Part shown: positions 8,961 through 16,569 of the stretch, in pieces
How positions within the stretch are numbered: position 1 is the stretch's first letter
Layout of the letters: each line of letters opens with the position of its first letter
Assembly (NCBI GenBank): GCA_031292575.1
Contig: JARLGX010000015.1
Span: forward strand, 124,001-188,000
DNA: 64,000 nucleotides
Source of the DNA: Paludibacter sp.
GTDB lineage: Bacteria; Bacteroidota; Bacteroidia; Bacteroidales; Paludibacteraceae
Direction of reading: 5' to 3'
Position numbers and translations under genes: made by a program
Notes under the pieces: generated by a model
What the model saw: only the letters and a program-made list of their open reading frames with translations
Database searches by the model: none
What the model was told of the DNA's origin: nothing

Positions 8961-9764
8961 ATGAATTATTCACTAACTTATAAACAGTTGGAAAAAAACT
9001 TTTATGATGACCTTTCCAACCATTATTGCATAGTGACTGCATTAATGAAACTGGAACAAGCTATTATCGAAGATGAATTCAGCAACAACCCCGTAGGAAT
9101 GAGGAACTTTAGCAAAGCGGTATTCGACCTGAATATACGGCGGATATCATTTCATAATTCTTTATTCAATGACAAATTAAAATATCCATCCATTTGTTTA
9201 AGCCTGGACGATGAAATGAGATTTCTGAAGGAGCTTACCGAACCCTCGAACCTGATTTTTTGCATGGATACCCTCTGCAAGAGTTATAAATACCTGAAAA
9301 CTCTAACTAAAGAGGAAAGTAAAAACTTTAACATCGTGTATATACGTCGCTTACTCGAAAAGGATGATTTGTATCATCCTTACCTGCATTATATGCATCC
9401 CTGCCAGTGGGATGCGCAGGGCAATGTCCGGTTGATAAGCATTCAGACCAAACGACTACAGGACATGAATGTACCGGAGTTTCGGTTTATCGGTGTGCCA
9501 TCGGAGCTATTTCCCGAAGAACATGCATACTCCCGTTATCTGCAGGATGTCAGACTAAAAGATACAGATATAAAGTTGTTGGAAAAATACCTGGAGGCTT
9601 ATAAAAAGAAGGGGCTGAGTGAAGTGCTGAACAAGAGCCGACATACCATATCGAATAAATATACCCGCCTGAATACGTTATTTAAGGTAGATAGTATGCA
9701 AACTTCCAGCCTGATATATTATATTATGCAGTTGCACAACACCGGTGCAGGCGTTTGTGTGTGA
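8961..9764 (+). CDS. hypothetical protein with HTH-like C-terminus
   Basis: A 267-residue cytoplasmic protein of no recognised family. The first 190 residues are mostly helical, with charged loops. Near 205-260 the pattern KKKGLSEVLNKSRHTISNKY followed by RLNTLFKVDS resembles a degenerate LuxR-type helix-turn-helix, where the recognition helix usually reads S-x-x-T-V-x-x-H. That makes a DNA-binding role possible but unproven. It is divergent from the FnIII-like gene across a 610-base gap that contains the 21-base tandem repeat. The start ATG follows an AT-rich leader without a clear Shine-Dalgarno, as is usual in this phylum. Confidence 0.6.
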   Translation: MNYSLTYKQLEKNFYDDLSNHYCIVTALMKLEQAIIEDEFSNNPVGMRNFSKAVFDLNIRRISFHNSLFNDKLKYPSICLSLDDEMRFLKELTEPSNLIFCMDTLCKSYKYLKTLTKEESKNFNIVYIRRLLEKDDLYHPYLHYMHPCQWDAQGNVRLISIQTKRLQDMNVPEFRFIGVPSELFPEEHAYSRYLQDVRLKDTDIKLLEKYLEAYKKKGLSEVLNKSRHTISNKYTRLNTLFKVDSMQTSSLIYYIMQLHNTGAGVCV

Positions 9765-9848
9765 TACGATTAAAAGATTTCCTCCTCTCCCACCGGATAT
9801 ATCTATTTGATATGAGGTTTCTGTCTGCAATTATTTTAAATAGCTATT

Positions 9849-9979
9849 AAATAAGGGAATAAGGGCTTTTATCCTGGGGATTGTTTTTCTACTAAGGGCA
9901 CAAATCATTTTTTTAAATAAGATTCATATTGAAACCCTTAGTAGTTACCGATAAAACCCATCAAATCTCACCCTTATTT
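9849..9979. repeat. nested inverted repeat, three stems
   Basis: Three pairs of complementary arms are nested around one centre. AAATAAGGG (9849) pairs with CCCTTATTT (9971), GGGCTTTTAT (9863) with ATAAAACCC (9951, one bulge), and CTACTAAGGG (9889-9898) perfectly with CCCTTAGTAG (9935-9944). The whole 131 bases could fold into one interrupted hairpin as RNA, or a cruciform. No gene overlaps it. It may be a degenerate mobile-element end pair or a structured RNA. Confidence 0.6.
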
Positions 9980-10135
9980 TATTTTGTTCATATGATTACT
10001 AAAGCGTTAAGTTTTTCTTATGTCGAAATCACGTTATCTTAATATTTGCAAAATGATTCTGTATAATTGTTGGGAACCAACCAACCCCCACCTTTGTGCA
10101 AACAAGTAATGGTTATATATTCTTGACAGTATGGT

Positions 10136-10227
10136 ATTATATTTCAATATGCAAGGCAAAGCCTTGCTTCTAACTGCAACCAAGCGAAGACGCTTGGCCG
10201 AACTTAAGACCACACACTATGCTCAAC
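10136..10227. repeat. 188-base element, partial copy A (3' half)
   Basis: Nearly identical to the right half of the elements at 11580 and 12916. It contains the hairpins CAAGGCAAAGCCTTG and CCAAGCGAAGACGCTTGG (perfect 7-base stem in this copy) and ends in CACTATGCTCAAC, the right terminal repeat with one change. The left half is missing. It sits 14 bases past the stop of the DUF559 gene. Confidence 0.85.
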
Positions 10228-10241
10228 TGAGAAGCAGTGGG

Positions 10242-10637
10242 TCAGATTAGATTCTCTTTTATTTTCTCAATCACTTTTTCAATATTATTCAACACTTCTT
10301 CATTTTTGAATCGAATAACACGAAAACCTCTTTCTTTTAATAAAAAAGTTCGGTCTTTGTCATATTCCTTTTGAAAATCGTGTATTTCGCCATCTACCTC
10401 AATTATCAGTTTACAAGATAAAGCTACAAAATCAGGAATAAAATTAGCTATAACATGTTGACGACGAAATCTGACTCCCAATTTATTACTTTTTAGATAC
10501 TCCCATAATATTGTTTCAGCTGGTGTCATATTTTTTAATAATCGTTTTCTATCATTTTTCAAATGAGGATAAACTGATGGATCTGCTGTTTTCCATGCAG
10601 GGAAAAATGGTGAGTTATATTTCTTCTTTGAATCCAT
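10242..10637 (-). CDS. DUF559 family protein (Vsr-like endonuclease fold)
   Basis: A 131-residue protein with the DUF559/Vsr-like restriction-endonuclease fold. Landmarks are the N-terminal helix KNMTPAETILWEYLKSNKLG (about 36-55), the FRRQHVI strand, then IPDFVALSCKLIIEVDGEIHD (about 68-88) with the acidic D69 and E80/D82 pattern, and the C-terminal GFRVIRFKNEEVLNNIEKVIEKI. These match the PD-(D/E)xK-type core. Members are presumed nucleases, but no methylase or restriction partner is adjacent, so the role is unknown. It is flanked by repeat elements on both sides, which hints at acquisition as a single-gene insert. Confidence 0.75.
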   Translation of the reverse strand: MDSKKKYNSPFFPAWKTADPSVYPHLKNDRKRLLKNMTPAETILWEYLKSNKLGVRFRRQHVIANFIPDFVALSCKLIIEVDGEIHDFQKEYDKDRTFLLKERGFRVIRFKNEEVLNNIEKVIEKIKENLI

Positions 10638-10698
10638 AAAGATTATTTTTTATTTTGACCCGACCACCAATGGGGAATTAAAAGACTTATTCTATTCT

Positions 10699-10812
10699 GA
10701 CCCCCAAACCCCCTACAGGGGGCTTAAAGACATATTCTTTGAAACATTTTCTATAATTTCCACAAATAATGCTTTTCTCACTCTTAAGCCCCCATTTGGG
10801 GGTTTGGGGGTC
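10699..10812. repeat. REPIN-like paired palindrome, copy 1
   Basis: Two inverted arms face each other. The left starts GACCCCCAAACCCCC at 10699 and the right ends GGGGGTTTGGGGGTC at 10812. Each arm contains its own short hairpin (CCCCCTACAGGGGG, and CCCCCATTTGGGGG), and they are separated by about 50 AT-rich bases. The architecture matches REP doublets. Short frames across it are products of the repeat and not considered genes. Confidence 0.8.
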
Positions 10813-10813
10813 G

Positions 10814-10917
10814 AGTCTCCTACTCCCTATTGCTGCTGCACGGATTGCATAGTGTGGCATTTCTGAATTATTTATTTGTTTCTCCACGCGATACAATCGC
10901 CGCGGGAGCAGGAGATT
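10814..10917. repeat. inverted-repeat element at the pfpI stop codon
   Basis: AGTCTCCTACTCCC at 10814-10827 is an imperfect inverted match to GGGAGCAGGAGATT at 10904-10917 (12 of 14). An inner hairpin CGCGATacaATCGccGCG lies near 10887-10904. The right end overlaps the TAA stop codon of the DJ-1/PfpI gene. Together with the preceding REPIN it fills almost the entire gap between two genes. Confidence 0.6.
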
Positions 10918-11509
10918 AATCTAAACTAAAACGCATATTCCTTTTTATCTCATTCACATTCTGAATGTCAGTTAGCATTTCAAGTAATTTAAAGGCTACA
11001 TCAAGACTTGTCGCAGGACCTGTTGAGGTAATAATATTTCTGTCAACCACCAAATGTTTATCTAAAACAGTCACCCCAAAATCAGCTAATTGTTGACGCC
11101 TTGCACCATCATTTAAATCCCAAGTCGTGGCATTTCTATTTTTTAAAACTCCAGCTTTCCCAATTGGCAATGCACCAACACAAATAGAAGCAATCAATTT
11201 CCCATTGTCGTTAAACTTTCTGATTAAGTTGAGAAAACATTCGTCATAAGCATCTTCATAAAAGCCTGCATCGCCCGCACCTCCGGGAATAGCCAAAGCA
11301 TCAAAATCATCAACACTTATTTGGTCGAATGGCAGTTCTGGTTGTACAATAAGATTCCAATAGCATTTTATCGTTGGTCGTAAACCTGTGGTAATTAAAT
11401 CTACAGGTTCAATGCCAGACTCTCTACTCCAACCAAATACGTCAGTAAATACACTAGCTTCATAAGCTTCAAATCCTTGAGATAAAAATAAGAGAACCTT
11501 TTTTGTCAT
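10916..11509 (-). CDS. DJ-1/PfpI family protein
   Basis: Class I glutamine-amidotransferase-like fold of 197 residues. The first strand VLLFLSQGFEAYEASVF holds the conserved acidic residue near 14-17. The nucleophile elbow ASICVGALPIGKAG places the reactive cysteine at C110. The closing motif is TSTGPATSLDVAFKLLEML. Family members include chaperone-type DJ-1, deglycase/glyoxalase III and proteases, and several are redox sensors. Which applies is not decidable. Transcription runs away from the 188-base element B upstream, and the stop codon lies inside another inverted repeat. Confidence 0.85.
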   Translation of the reverse strand: MTKKVLLFLSQGFEAYEASVFTDVFGWSRESGIEPVDLITTGLRPTIKCYWNLIVQPELPFDQISVDDFDALAIPGGAGDAGFYEDAYDECFLNLIRKFNDNGKLIASICVGALPIGKAGVLKNRNATTWDLNDGARRQQLADFGVTVLDKHLVVDRNIITSTGPATSLDVAFKLLEMLTDIQNVNEIKRNMRFSLD

Positions 11510-11579
11510 AAAATGTATGTTTTGTTTCTAAGTATTTCTAATTTCATATTGTTATCGGTCGTAGTCGAAATTAGTAACT

Positions 11580-11767
11580 ACCTCTGTTTGTCGTAGTGTA
11601 TAAAACCTCCAATTTCCGATGTTCGGCGAATGGCTATGCTTTCGTCGAAGCTAAAAGAAAAGCTCCGCTTTTCATAGTATATTTCAATATGCAAGGCAAA
11701 GCCTTGCTTCTAACTGCAACCAAACGAAGACGCTTGGCCGAACTTAAGACCACACACTACGCTCAAC
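11580..11767. repeat. 188-base element, full copy B
   Basis: Full copy sharing about 90% identity with copy C (12916-13103) over its first 150 bases. The ends are imperfect inverted repeats: GTTTGTCGTAGTGT (11586-11599) and ACACTACGCTCAAC (11754-11767). Internal hairpins include GAAAAGCtccGCTTTTC, CAAGGCaaaGCCTTG and CCAAACGaagaCGCTTGG. It lies between the DUF4932 stop and the pfpI start. A plus-strand frame through it is conserved between copies only because the DNA is. Confidence 0.85.
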
Positions 11768-11785
11768 TGAGATTCTTTTGTTTTT

Positions 11786-12874
11786 TTATTCAGTTTTGTA
11801 AATGTCTATATTTAATGCAACTTTGTTATAAAATTGAATTAGCTGAGGCATATAACTTTCAAGTGTAGGATATTTGTCACGGTTCTTATCAAAATATTCG
11901 AGTTCTTTTACCAAATCACGAATCCATATAAAACCTCTGTTTATTTGATTAGCTGTTTCTTTCTGAACAATCTCATCAGTAGCATTATGGTCTTTTAGAT
12001 ACTTAATTACTGCGGCTCTAACCAATGCTTCACTTAGCATGGTGTTCCAGTTGGCATAAGCATGTTTTCTCATGTTTTGCTCTACTTTTTTGAAGATAAT
12101 TGAACCACTTTCTTCCAATTGAAACTTATTATTATCAGTTAGATAATTCACAAATGAATGATTAAACTCATGCAGTAGAAATGGGAAATAATTATTTATA
12201 TCATAACTGGGTAGTCCCACACTGTCAACAGTCCATGTTCCTATTATAGCATACACGGTTTTATTTCCACTTTCTGATTCAATATGAAGTCCGTAATTAC
12301 TTCCACCATTTGCTAAGCTATTTATAATTAAAAAATTCTCATTCAGTTTCTTACCATAAAACTTTTCATACCAATTTATATCCAGGTTAGTATAAACCTT
12401 GTCAAATCTTTCCGGCAAAGTTCTATACAACTCTTCATGTGCTTTGAAAAACTCGCTGCAATGTGCATCAAGGTAAAAGCTGTTTAGAAGCTTGATAAAT
12501 TTAACAACATCCTTGTTTCTCCATCTATCTTCTAGGTGGGTATTAGCATTTTGAACCAATAGTTTAAAATGTGGCATCCCCTCAATGGAAATTGCCATTG
12601 TCATAACTGCATCAAACCCAATGCTTCTTTTCTCATGCAACTCTTTTGCAAACCTAATTAATTTGTGATTTTTATATGGTGCAAAATAGCTTTCAATATC
12701 GTCGGTATACCGTTTGAATTTTGTTGCACTATATTCTTGATTTCCTGCAAGCCTAAAGACAATGCTTAATAATTCAATTCTTTTATCAACAATGGGTTTT
12801 CCTACTATTACTTTGTTTTGCGAATATACATTTATCCCGATTGCAAATAATAAGATTATAAATAAATGCTTCAT
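11786..12874 (-). CDS. DUF4932 family exported protein, probable zinc metalloprotease
   Basis: A 362-residue protein with a signal peptide (MKHLFIILLFAIGINVYSQ). Its most informative motif is LLHEFNHSFVN, where H235, E236 and H239 form an HExxH zinc-binding site on a helix, preceded by the strand-rich segment TVYAIIGTWTVDSVG. The arrangement fits the DUF4932 family, whose members are predicted gluzincin-like peptidases. A candidate third ligand further on is E276 or one of its neighbours. The substrate is unknown. The gene is bracketed by directly repeated copies B and C of the 188-base element, 18 and 41 bases away, which suggests mobilisation or repeat targeting of this locus. Confidence 0.75.
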   Translation of the reverse strand: MKHLFIILLFAIGINVYSQNKVIVGKPIVDKRIELLSIVFRLAGNQEYSATKFKRYTDDIESYFAPYKNHKLIRFAKELHEKRSIGFDAVMTMAISIEGMPHFKLLVQNANTHLEDRWRNKDVVKFIKLLNSFYLDAHCSEFFKAHEELYRTLPERFDKVYTNLDINWYEKFYGKKLNENFLIINSLANGGSNYGLHIESESGNKTVYAIIGTWTVDSVGLPSYDINNYFPFLLHEFNHSFVNYLTDNNKFQLEESGSIIFKKVEQNMRKHAYANWNTMLSEALVRAAVIKYLKDHNATDEIVQKETANQINRGFIWIRDLVKELEYFDKNRDKYPTLESYMPQLIQFYNKVALNIDIYKTE

Positions 12875-12915
12875 TTTGATTATTTTAAAATGGTATAATT
12901 TCTTTCTCTTTCACC

Positions 12916-13103
12916 TCTGTTTTCGTCGTAGTGTATAAAACCTCCAATTCCCGATGTTCGGTGAATGGCTCTGCTTTCGTCGAAGCTAAAAGAAAAGCTC
13001 CGCTTCTCACAGTATATTTTAATATGCAAGGCAAGGCCTTGCTTCTAACTGCAACTAAACGAAGACGTTTGGCCGAACAAAATGTTACCAACCTACGCTT
13101 AAC
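12916..13103. repeat. 188-base element, full copy C
   Basis: Second full copy, in the same orientation as B and the same length. The left end (CCTCTGTTTTCGTCGTAGTG) is conserved. The last 30 bases diverge, but the terminal CTACGCTTAAC is kept. Its hairpin CTAAACGaagaCGTTTGG differs from copy A (CCAAGCG/CGCTTGG) on both arms, which preserves pairing at the third position. It lies directly upstream of the DUF4932 start, so it may be in the 5' leader of that gene. Confidence 0.85.
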
Positions 13104-13168
13104 AGGCTTATTTGTGTATATTCGCCTTATAATAGGAATATAAGCAGTAACTTATTTATTTTTCGCCC

Positions 13169-13176
13169 CAAAGGTA
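13169..13176 (-). promoter_or_regulatory. possible -7 box upstream of element C
   Basis: CAAAGGTA on plus is TACCTTTG on minus, an exact TAnnTTTG. The nearest matching TTG (CAA at 13191 on plus) is only 14 bases away, so spacing is poor. If real, it would drive the DUF4932 gene with the repeat in its leader. Confidence 0.2.
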
Positions 13177-13482
13177 AAAAATAGATTTAACAACACATTC
13201 GTTATTTATGATTATTTTTCCAACAAACCTAAAAAAACATTATTTATTCTGTTTTATCGCTCTGATGGAGATGGTCTGTAAGCTATGGCATTTTTTAATT
13301 ATTTATCTATTGTTTTATTCGGTATTGTGTTTATTGTGATACGAATTAAAAATTCATACAGCAGGAGGTGATATTTAATAAATGGATAGCAAGTACAAAC
13401 CAAAATCAATATCGTCTATTAAAAACATGTCCGAAAATTTATTTACAACACGTACTAAAACTTATAATTATTAATTTGTAAA

Positions 13483-15222
13483 ATGTCTCAATTTATGAAG
13501 GTCCACATTTTTTTATTTGCATTATTGTTATCGGTAATGATAATGCCGCAAAACGCGAATGCGCGCGAAAAGAAACCAAAGATATTAACTGATAGTCTTC
13601 AACATGCAGCAGATATCATGATGAAAGAGTGCCTCCGTCGGTCGGATAGTGCCTGGGTGAAAGCGCTACCTATAATTAAAGCAGAAGCCATGAAAGGGAA
13701 ACCTTATATTTATTGGGCTGCCCGCCCTATTGATCTTCCTCAGGCAAAGATTCCTGCATTTCCGGGAGCAATGGGTGGTGGTGCCTATTCGTTTGGCGGT
13801 CGTGGTGGAAAAGTAATCGTGGTTACAAGTCTTGCCGACAGTGGTCCGGGAACATTTCGTGAAGCATGCGAAACAGGTGGAGCCCGTATTGTGGTTTTTA
13901 ATGTTGCGGGTATCATTCATCTGAAATCTCCGGTTATTATTCGTGCACCATACATCACCATTGCAGGACAAACTGCTCCCGGCGATGGCATTTGTATTGC
14001 AGGCGAAACAGTATGGGCTAACACGCACGATGTGGTGGTTCGTTTCATGCGTTTTCGCCGGGGAGCAACCAATGCAGCACGCCGCGATGACTGTTTTGGA
14101 GGTGATCCTATAGGTAATATTATCATCGACCACTGTTCCTGCTCCTGGGGACTTGACGAAAACATTTCGTTCTATCGCCACATGTTCGATCCACGGAATG
14201 GTCGTCCACAAGATAAACTTCCTACCGTAAATGTAACGATTCAGAATACTATTTCGGCTCAGGCATTGGATACTTATAACCATGCTTTCGGAAGTACACT
14301 GGGAGGTGAAAACTGTACCTTTATGCGGAATCTTTGGGCAAACAATACCAGTCGGAATCCATCAATCGGTTGGAATGGTATTTTTAATTTTGCTAATAAT
14401 GTTCTTTACAATTGGGTTAATCGTACCGTTGATGGTGGCGATTTTACAGCCATGTTTAATATTATCAACAACTATTATAAACCGGGACCAGCAACACCTA
14501 AAAATTCTCTGATAGATCATCGTATCATTGAACCCCAAATTCAGGGACGTGGAAAAGTGGATGGTCCTGTATTCGGAAGACTTTATGTAACCGGAAATGT
14601 TGTTGAAGGAAACGAACAAGTTTCTAAGGACAATTGGAGTGCCGGAGGAATTCAATTACGAGATTTGAAATCGAATGAAATTAGTCAGGAAGATGCAGAA
14701 AAGAACTATTTCCCACTTATGCGTGAGAATGAACCTTTTATCATGCCTCAGTTTCCTATCATGACAGCAAAAGAATCGTATGATTTTGTGTTGGATAATG
14801 CCGGAGCCACTTTGCCTAAACAAGATATTGTTGACAAACGGATTATTCATCAAGTGCGTACCGGTGAGGTGTATTATGACAAAAAAGCCGATAGCCGTAA
14901 ATATTATCAATGTGAGCAACGCCGATTGCCGGCTGATACGTACAAAGAAGGTATCATCACCGACATTAGCCAGGTGGGCGGTTACCCCGAATACAAAGGA
15001 ACTCCTTACAAAAACACGAATGGCGACGGAATACCCGATGCATGGAAAAAGAAATATGGATTAGACATTAATGATCCGAATGTTGCTAACGAAGATATGA
15101 ATGGCGACGGATACACGAATATTGAAAAATACATCAATGGTATTGATCCTACTAAAAAAGTAGATTGGAAAGACCCGAAAAATAATCACGATACGTTAGA
15201 AGGTAAAAAGAGCCTCTATTAA
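13483..15222 (+). CDS. secreted pectate lyase family protein with EF-hand-like tail
   Basis: A 579-residue polysaccharide lyase. A signal peptide covers about 5-28 (an alternative ATG lies at codon 5). Residues 90-470 form a right-handed beta-helix of the pectate lyase type: it opens with AFPGAMGGGAYSFGGRGG, then GPGTFREACETGGARIVVF, TIAGQTAPGDGI, VVRFMRFRRGA and IDHCSCSWGLDENIS, as in family PL1-like lyases of Bacteroidetes. Near 505-553 there are two calcium-loop-like motifs (NGDGIPDAWKKKYGL and MNGDGYTNIEKYING). Known reaction: eliminative cleavage of polygalacturonate, calcium dependent. No SusCD pair is adjacent. A strong terminator follows. Confidence 0.85.
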   Translation: MSQFMKVHIFLFALLLSVMIMPQNANAREKKPKILTDSLQHAADIMMKECLRRSDSAWVKALPIIKAEAMKGKPYIYWAARPIDLPQAKIPAFPGAMGGGAYSFGGRGGKVIVVTSLADSGPGTFREACETGGARIVVFNVAGIIHLKSPVIIRAPYITIAGQTAPGDGICIAGETVWANTHDVVVRFMRFRRGATNAARRDDCFGGDPIGNIIIDHCSCSWGLDENISFYRHMFDPRNGRPQDKLPTVNVTIQNTISAQALDTYNHAFGSTLGGENCTFMRNLWANNTSRNPSIGWNGIFNFANNVLYNWVNRTVDGGDFTAMFNIINNYYKPGPATPKNSLIDHRIIEPQIQGRGKVDGPVFGRLYVTGNVVEGNEQVSKDNWSAGGIQLRDLKSNEISQEDAEKNYFPLMRENEPFIMPQFPIMTAKESYDFVLDNAGATLPKQDIVDKRIIHQVRTGEVYYDKKADSRKYYQCEQRRLPADTYKEGIITDISQVGGYPEYKGTPYKNTNGDGIPDAWKKKYGLDINDPNVANEDMNGDGYTNIEKYINGIDPTKKVDWKDPKNNHDTLEGKKSLY

Positions 15223-15254
15223 TAGAGTATAAAGCTTTATATAACAGTAACAAG

Positions 15255-15294
15255 AAAGCACTTGCAGCATATAGCTGCAAGTGCTTTGTTTTTT
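15255..15294 (+). terminator. strong intrinsic terminator after pectate lyase
   Basis: A perfect 14-base stem (AAAGCACTTGCAGC at 15255-15268, GCTGCAAGTGCTTT at 15274-15287) with loop ATATA, followed by GTTTTTT. It lies 33 bases past the stop codon. Confidence 0.95.
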
Positions 15295-15553
15295 AAGGAG
15301 TACAATAGATTTTGTTCTGATTGATTTGTTATATAGCTGAGGGATAAATAGCTACCACTAAGTCTCCGAGAACACAAAGTCACACAAAGAGTGGAGTTTT
15401 TAGTGTCTTATTCTGCCACTCGGTTTTGCAACGATGGGTTGATGGTTTGTTGTTTCTAACAATAAAAAAAATGGAAATAATATTTTGTTTCTACGCTTAA
15501 AAACGCAAGTCCAATTTCTCCTCGCTACAAACGATGGGAAGGTGAAAAGTAAT

Positions 15554-15961
15554 CTATTCTTCCTTATGCTGCCTTTTTAGTAATAAAGTTATGTTTAGTA
15601 TCAATCCAATAACAACAACCGCTATGATAAAATAGTTATAAAACAATATATTGCTTTGAGGTGCATTTTTGAGGTTCATAAGCAAGTTTATAAAACTATA
15701 AATTCCACCACCTACCCAAAACCCTATACCAAATTTATAACCTATATCATATTTATCTTTTGCGTTCGCATGATCTCCTTTATTCCGTTTTCTTAGCAAT
15801 ATCAAACTCAATAGAATAAATATAACAGCAATACCTGTCATTATATAATCATAACTCAGTATGTTGGCGTGTGTAAGAATCTTAAATATATTGATGATGC
15901 TAAATACACCTCCACCTGCCCAAAATCCTATTCCGATGAAATGTTTGTCTGATTTTCTCAT
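15554..15961 (-). CDS. four-helix membrane protein with internal duplication
   Basis: A 135-residue integral membrane protein made of two similar halves. Residues 6-59 (GIGFWAGGGVFSIINIF... then YDYIMTGIAVIFILLSLILL) and 75-131 (GIGFWVGGGIYSFINLL... then YNYFIIAVVVIGLILNITLL) each contain a Gly-rich first helix and a longer second helix that ends in basic residues. This predicts four membrane segments with both termini and the central linker in the cytoplasm. No family or function is recognised. It is isolated, with about 330 bases to the left and 600 to the right. Confidence 0.65.
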   Translation of the reverse strand: MRKSDKHFIGIGFWAGGGVFSIINIFKILTHANILSYDYIMTGIAVIFILLSLILLRKRNKGDHANAKDKYDIGYKFGIGFWVGGGIYSFINLLMNLKNAPQSNILFYNYFIIAVVVIGLILNITLLLKRQHKEE

Positions 15962-16482
15962 AGGTATCTATTAATTTAGTATACAAGTCTGCCTTTTAAC
16001 GGAACAAAGGAATTTCAATTAAGTTCGTTGGATTAAGTGTTTTTTTATATCTCCTCTGCCCCTTCATTACAACAAAGTGTGTAGTTTATTTCTTACAATA
16101 TAAGGAATAAAAAAAACATAAATGACCAATTACCCTTTCGTTACAAACGAGGGAGAGGTGGAACAATAGATTCGTAATACAAAATGTAGAACTAAATTTA
16201 AATGATGAACTAAATTAATTAACGTGAGTTTGATTTTTCCCTTGCTTCTCTTTGTTCGGTGCTACGCACCTTATAATTATCATTTTTTTACAATTCTACC
16301 AATAGTTCGCAACTACATTGCTGTTAGGTAATGGAAAAGATAGATTGTCGTATTTTGATCATTCATATAAAATTACATTTATTTCAATTGCTGCCCCTAT
16401 AAACGTGAAACCTGATTTTTTCACCACATCCTTCTGACTTACAAACAGAGATATTAAATGAATTTTATATCGAACTCACGCT
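15962..16482. other. intergenic region, only small hairpins seen
   Basis: About 520 bases without a supported gene. It contains a perfect small palindrome GGTGCTACGCACC at 16258-16270. It also has a segment near 16130-16160 (CCCTTTCGTTACAAACGAGGG) that resembles one near 15515-15540, consistent with decayed intergenic repeats. Confidence 0.4.
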
Positions 16483-16487
16483 AATTA

Positions 16488-16529
16488 AAAAAATAAGCGA
16501 GCAATTCATTTTAATGTATTGCTCGCTTA
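16488..16529 (-). terminator. terminator of the TonB receptor gene
   Basis: On the minus strand AAGCGAGCAAT pairs with ATTGCTCGCTT (plus 16519-16529 and 16496-16506), an 11-base perfect stem followed by a run of seven T (plus A-run 16488-16494). It lies 41 bases past the stop. Confidence 0.85.
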
Positions 16530-16569
16530 ACAAATAGGGTGAGGTTACTGAAAATTACAGATTGATGAA

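Noticed and set aside
10687-10896. Minus-strand frame of 69 codons
   Set aside because: It is composed of two repeat elements back to back, and no domain or initiation signal is visible.
11586-11767. 188-base element as an integron attC site
   Set aside because: It contains GTTRRRY/RYYYAAC-like strings, but the GTT and AAC are at the outside ends rather than inside the core, and no integrase gene is present.
11596-13143. Two similar plus-strand reading frames beginning MYKTSN in the 188-base elements
   Set aside because: Their similarity follows the DNA repeat itself, including its hairpins. They have no ribosome site, run into unrelated sequence at the 3' end, and a minus-strand frame is equally open.
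13666-14283. Minus-strand frame of 205 codons opposite the pectate lyase
   Set aside because: It is antisense to the beta-helix core and has implausible Cys/Asn-rich composition.
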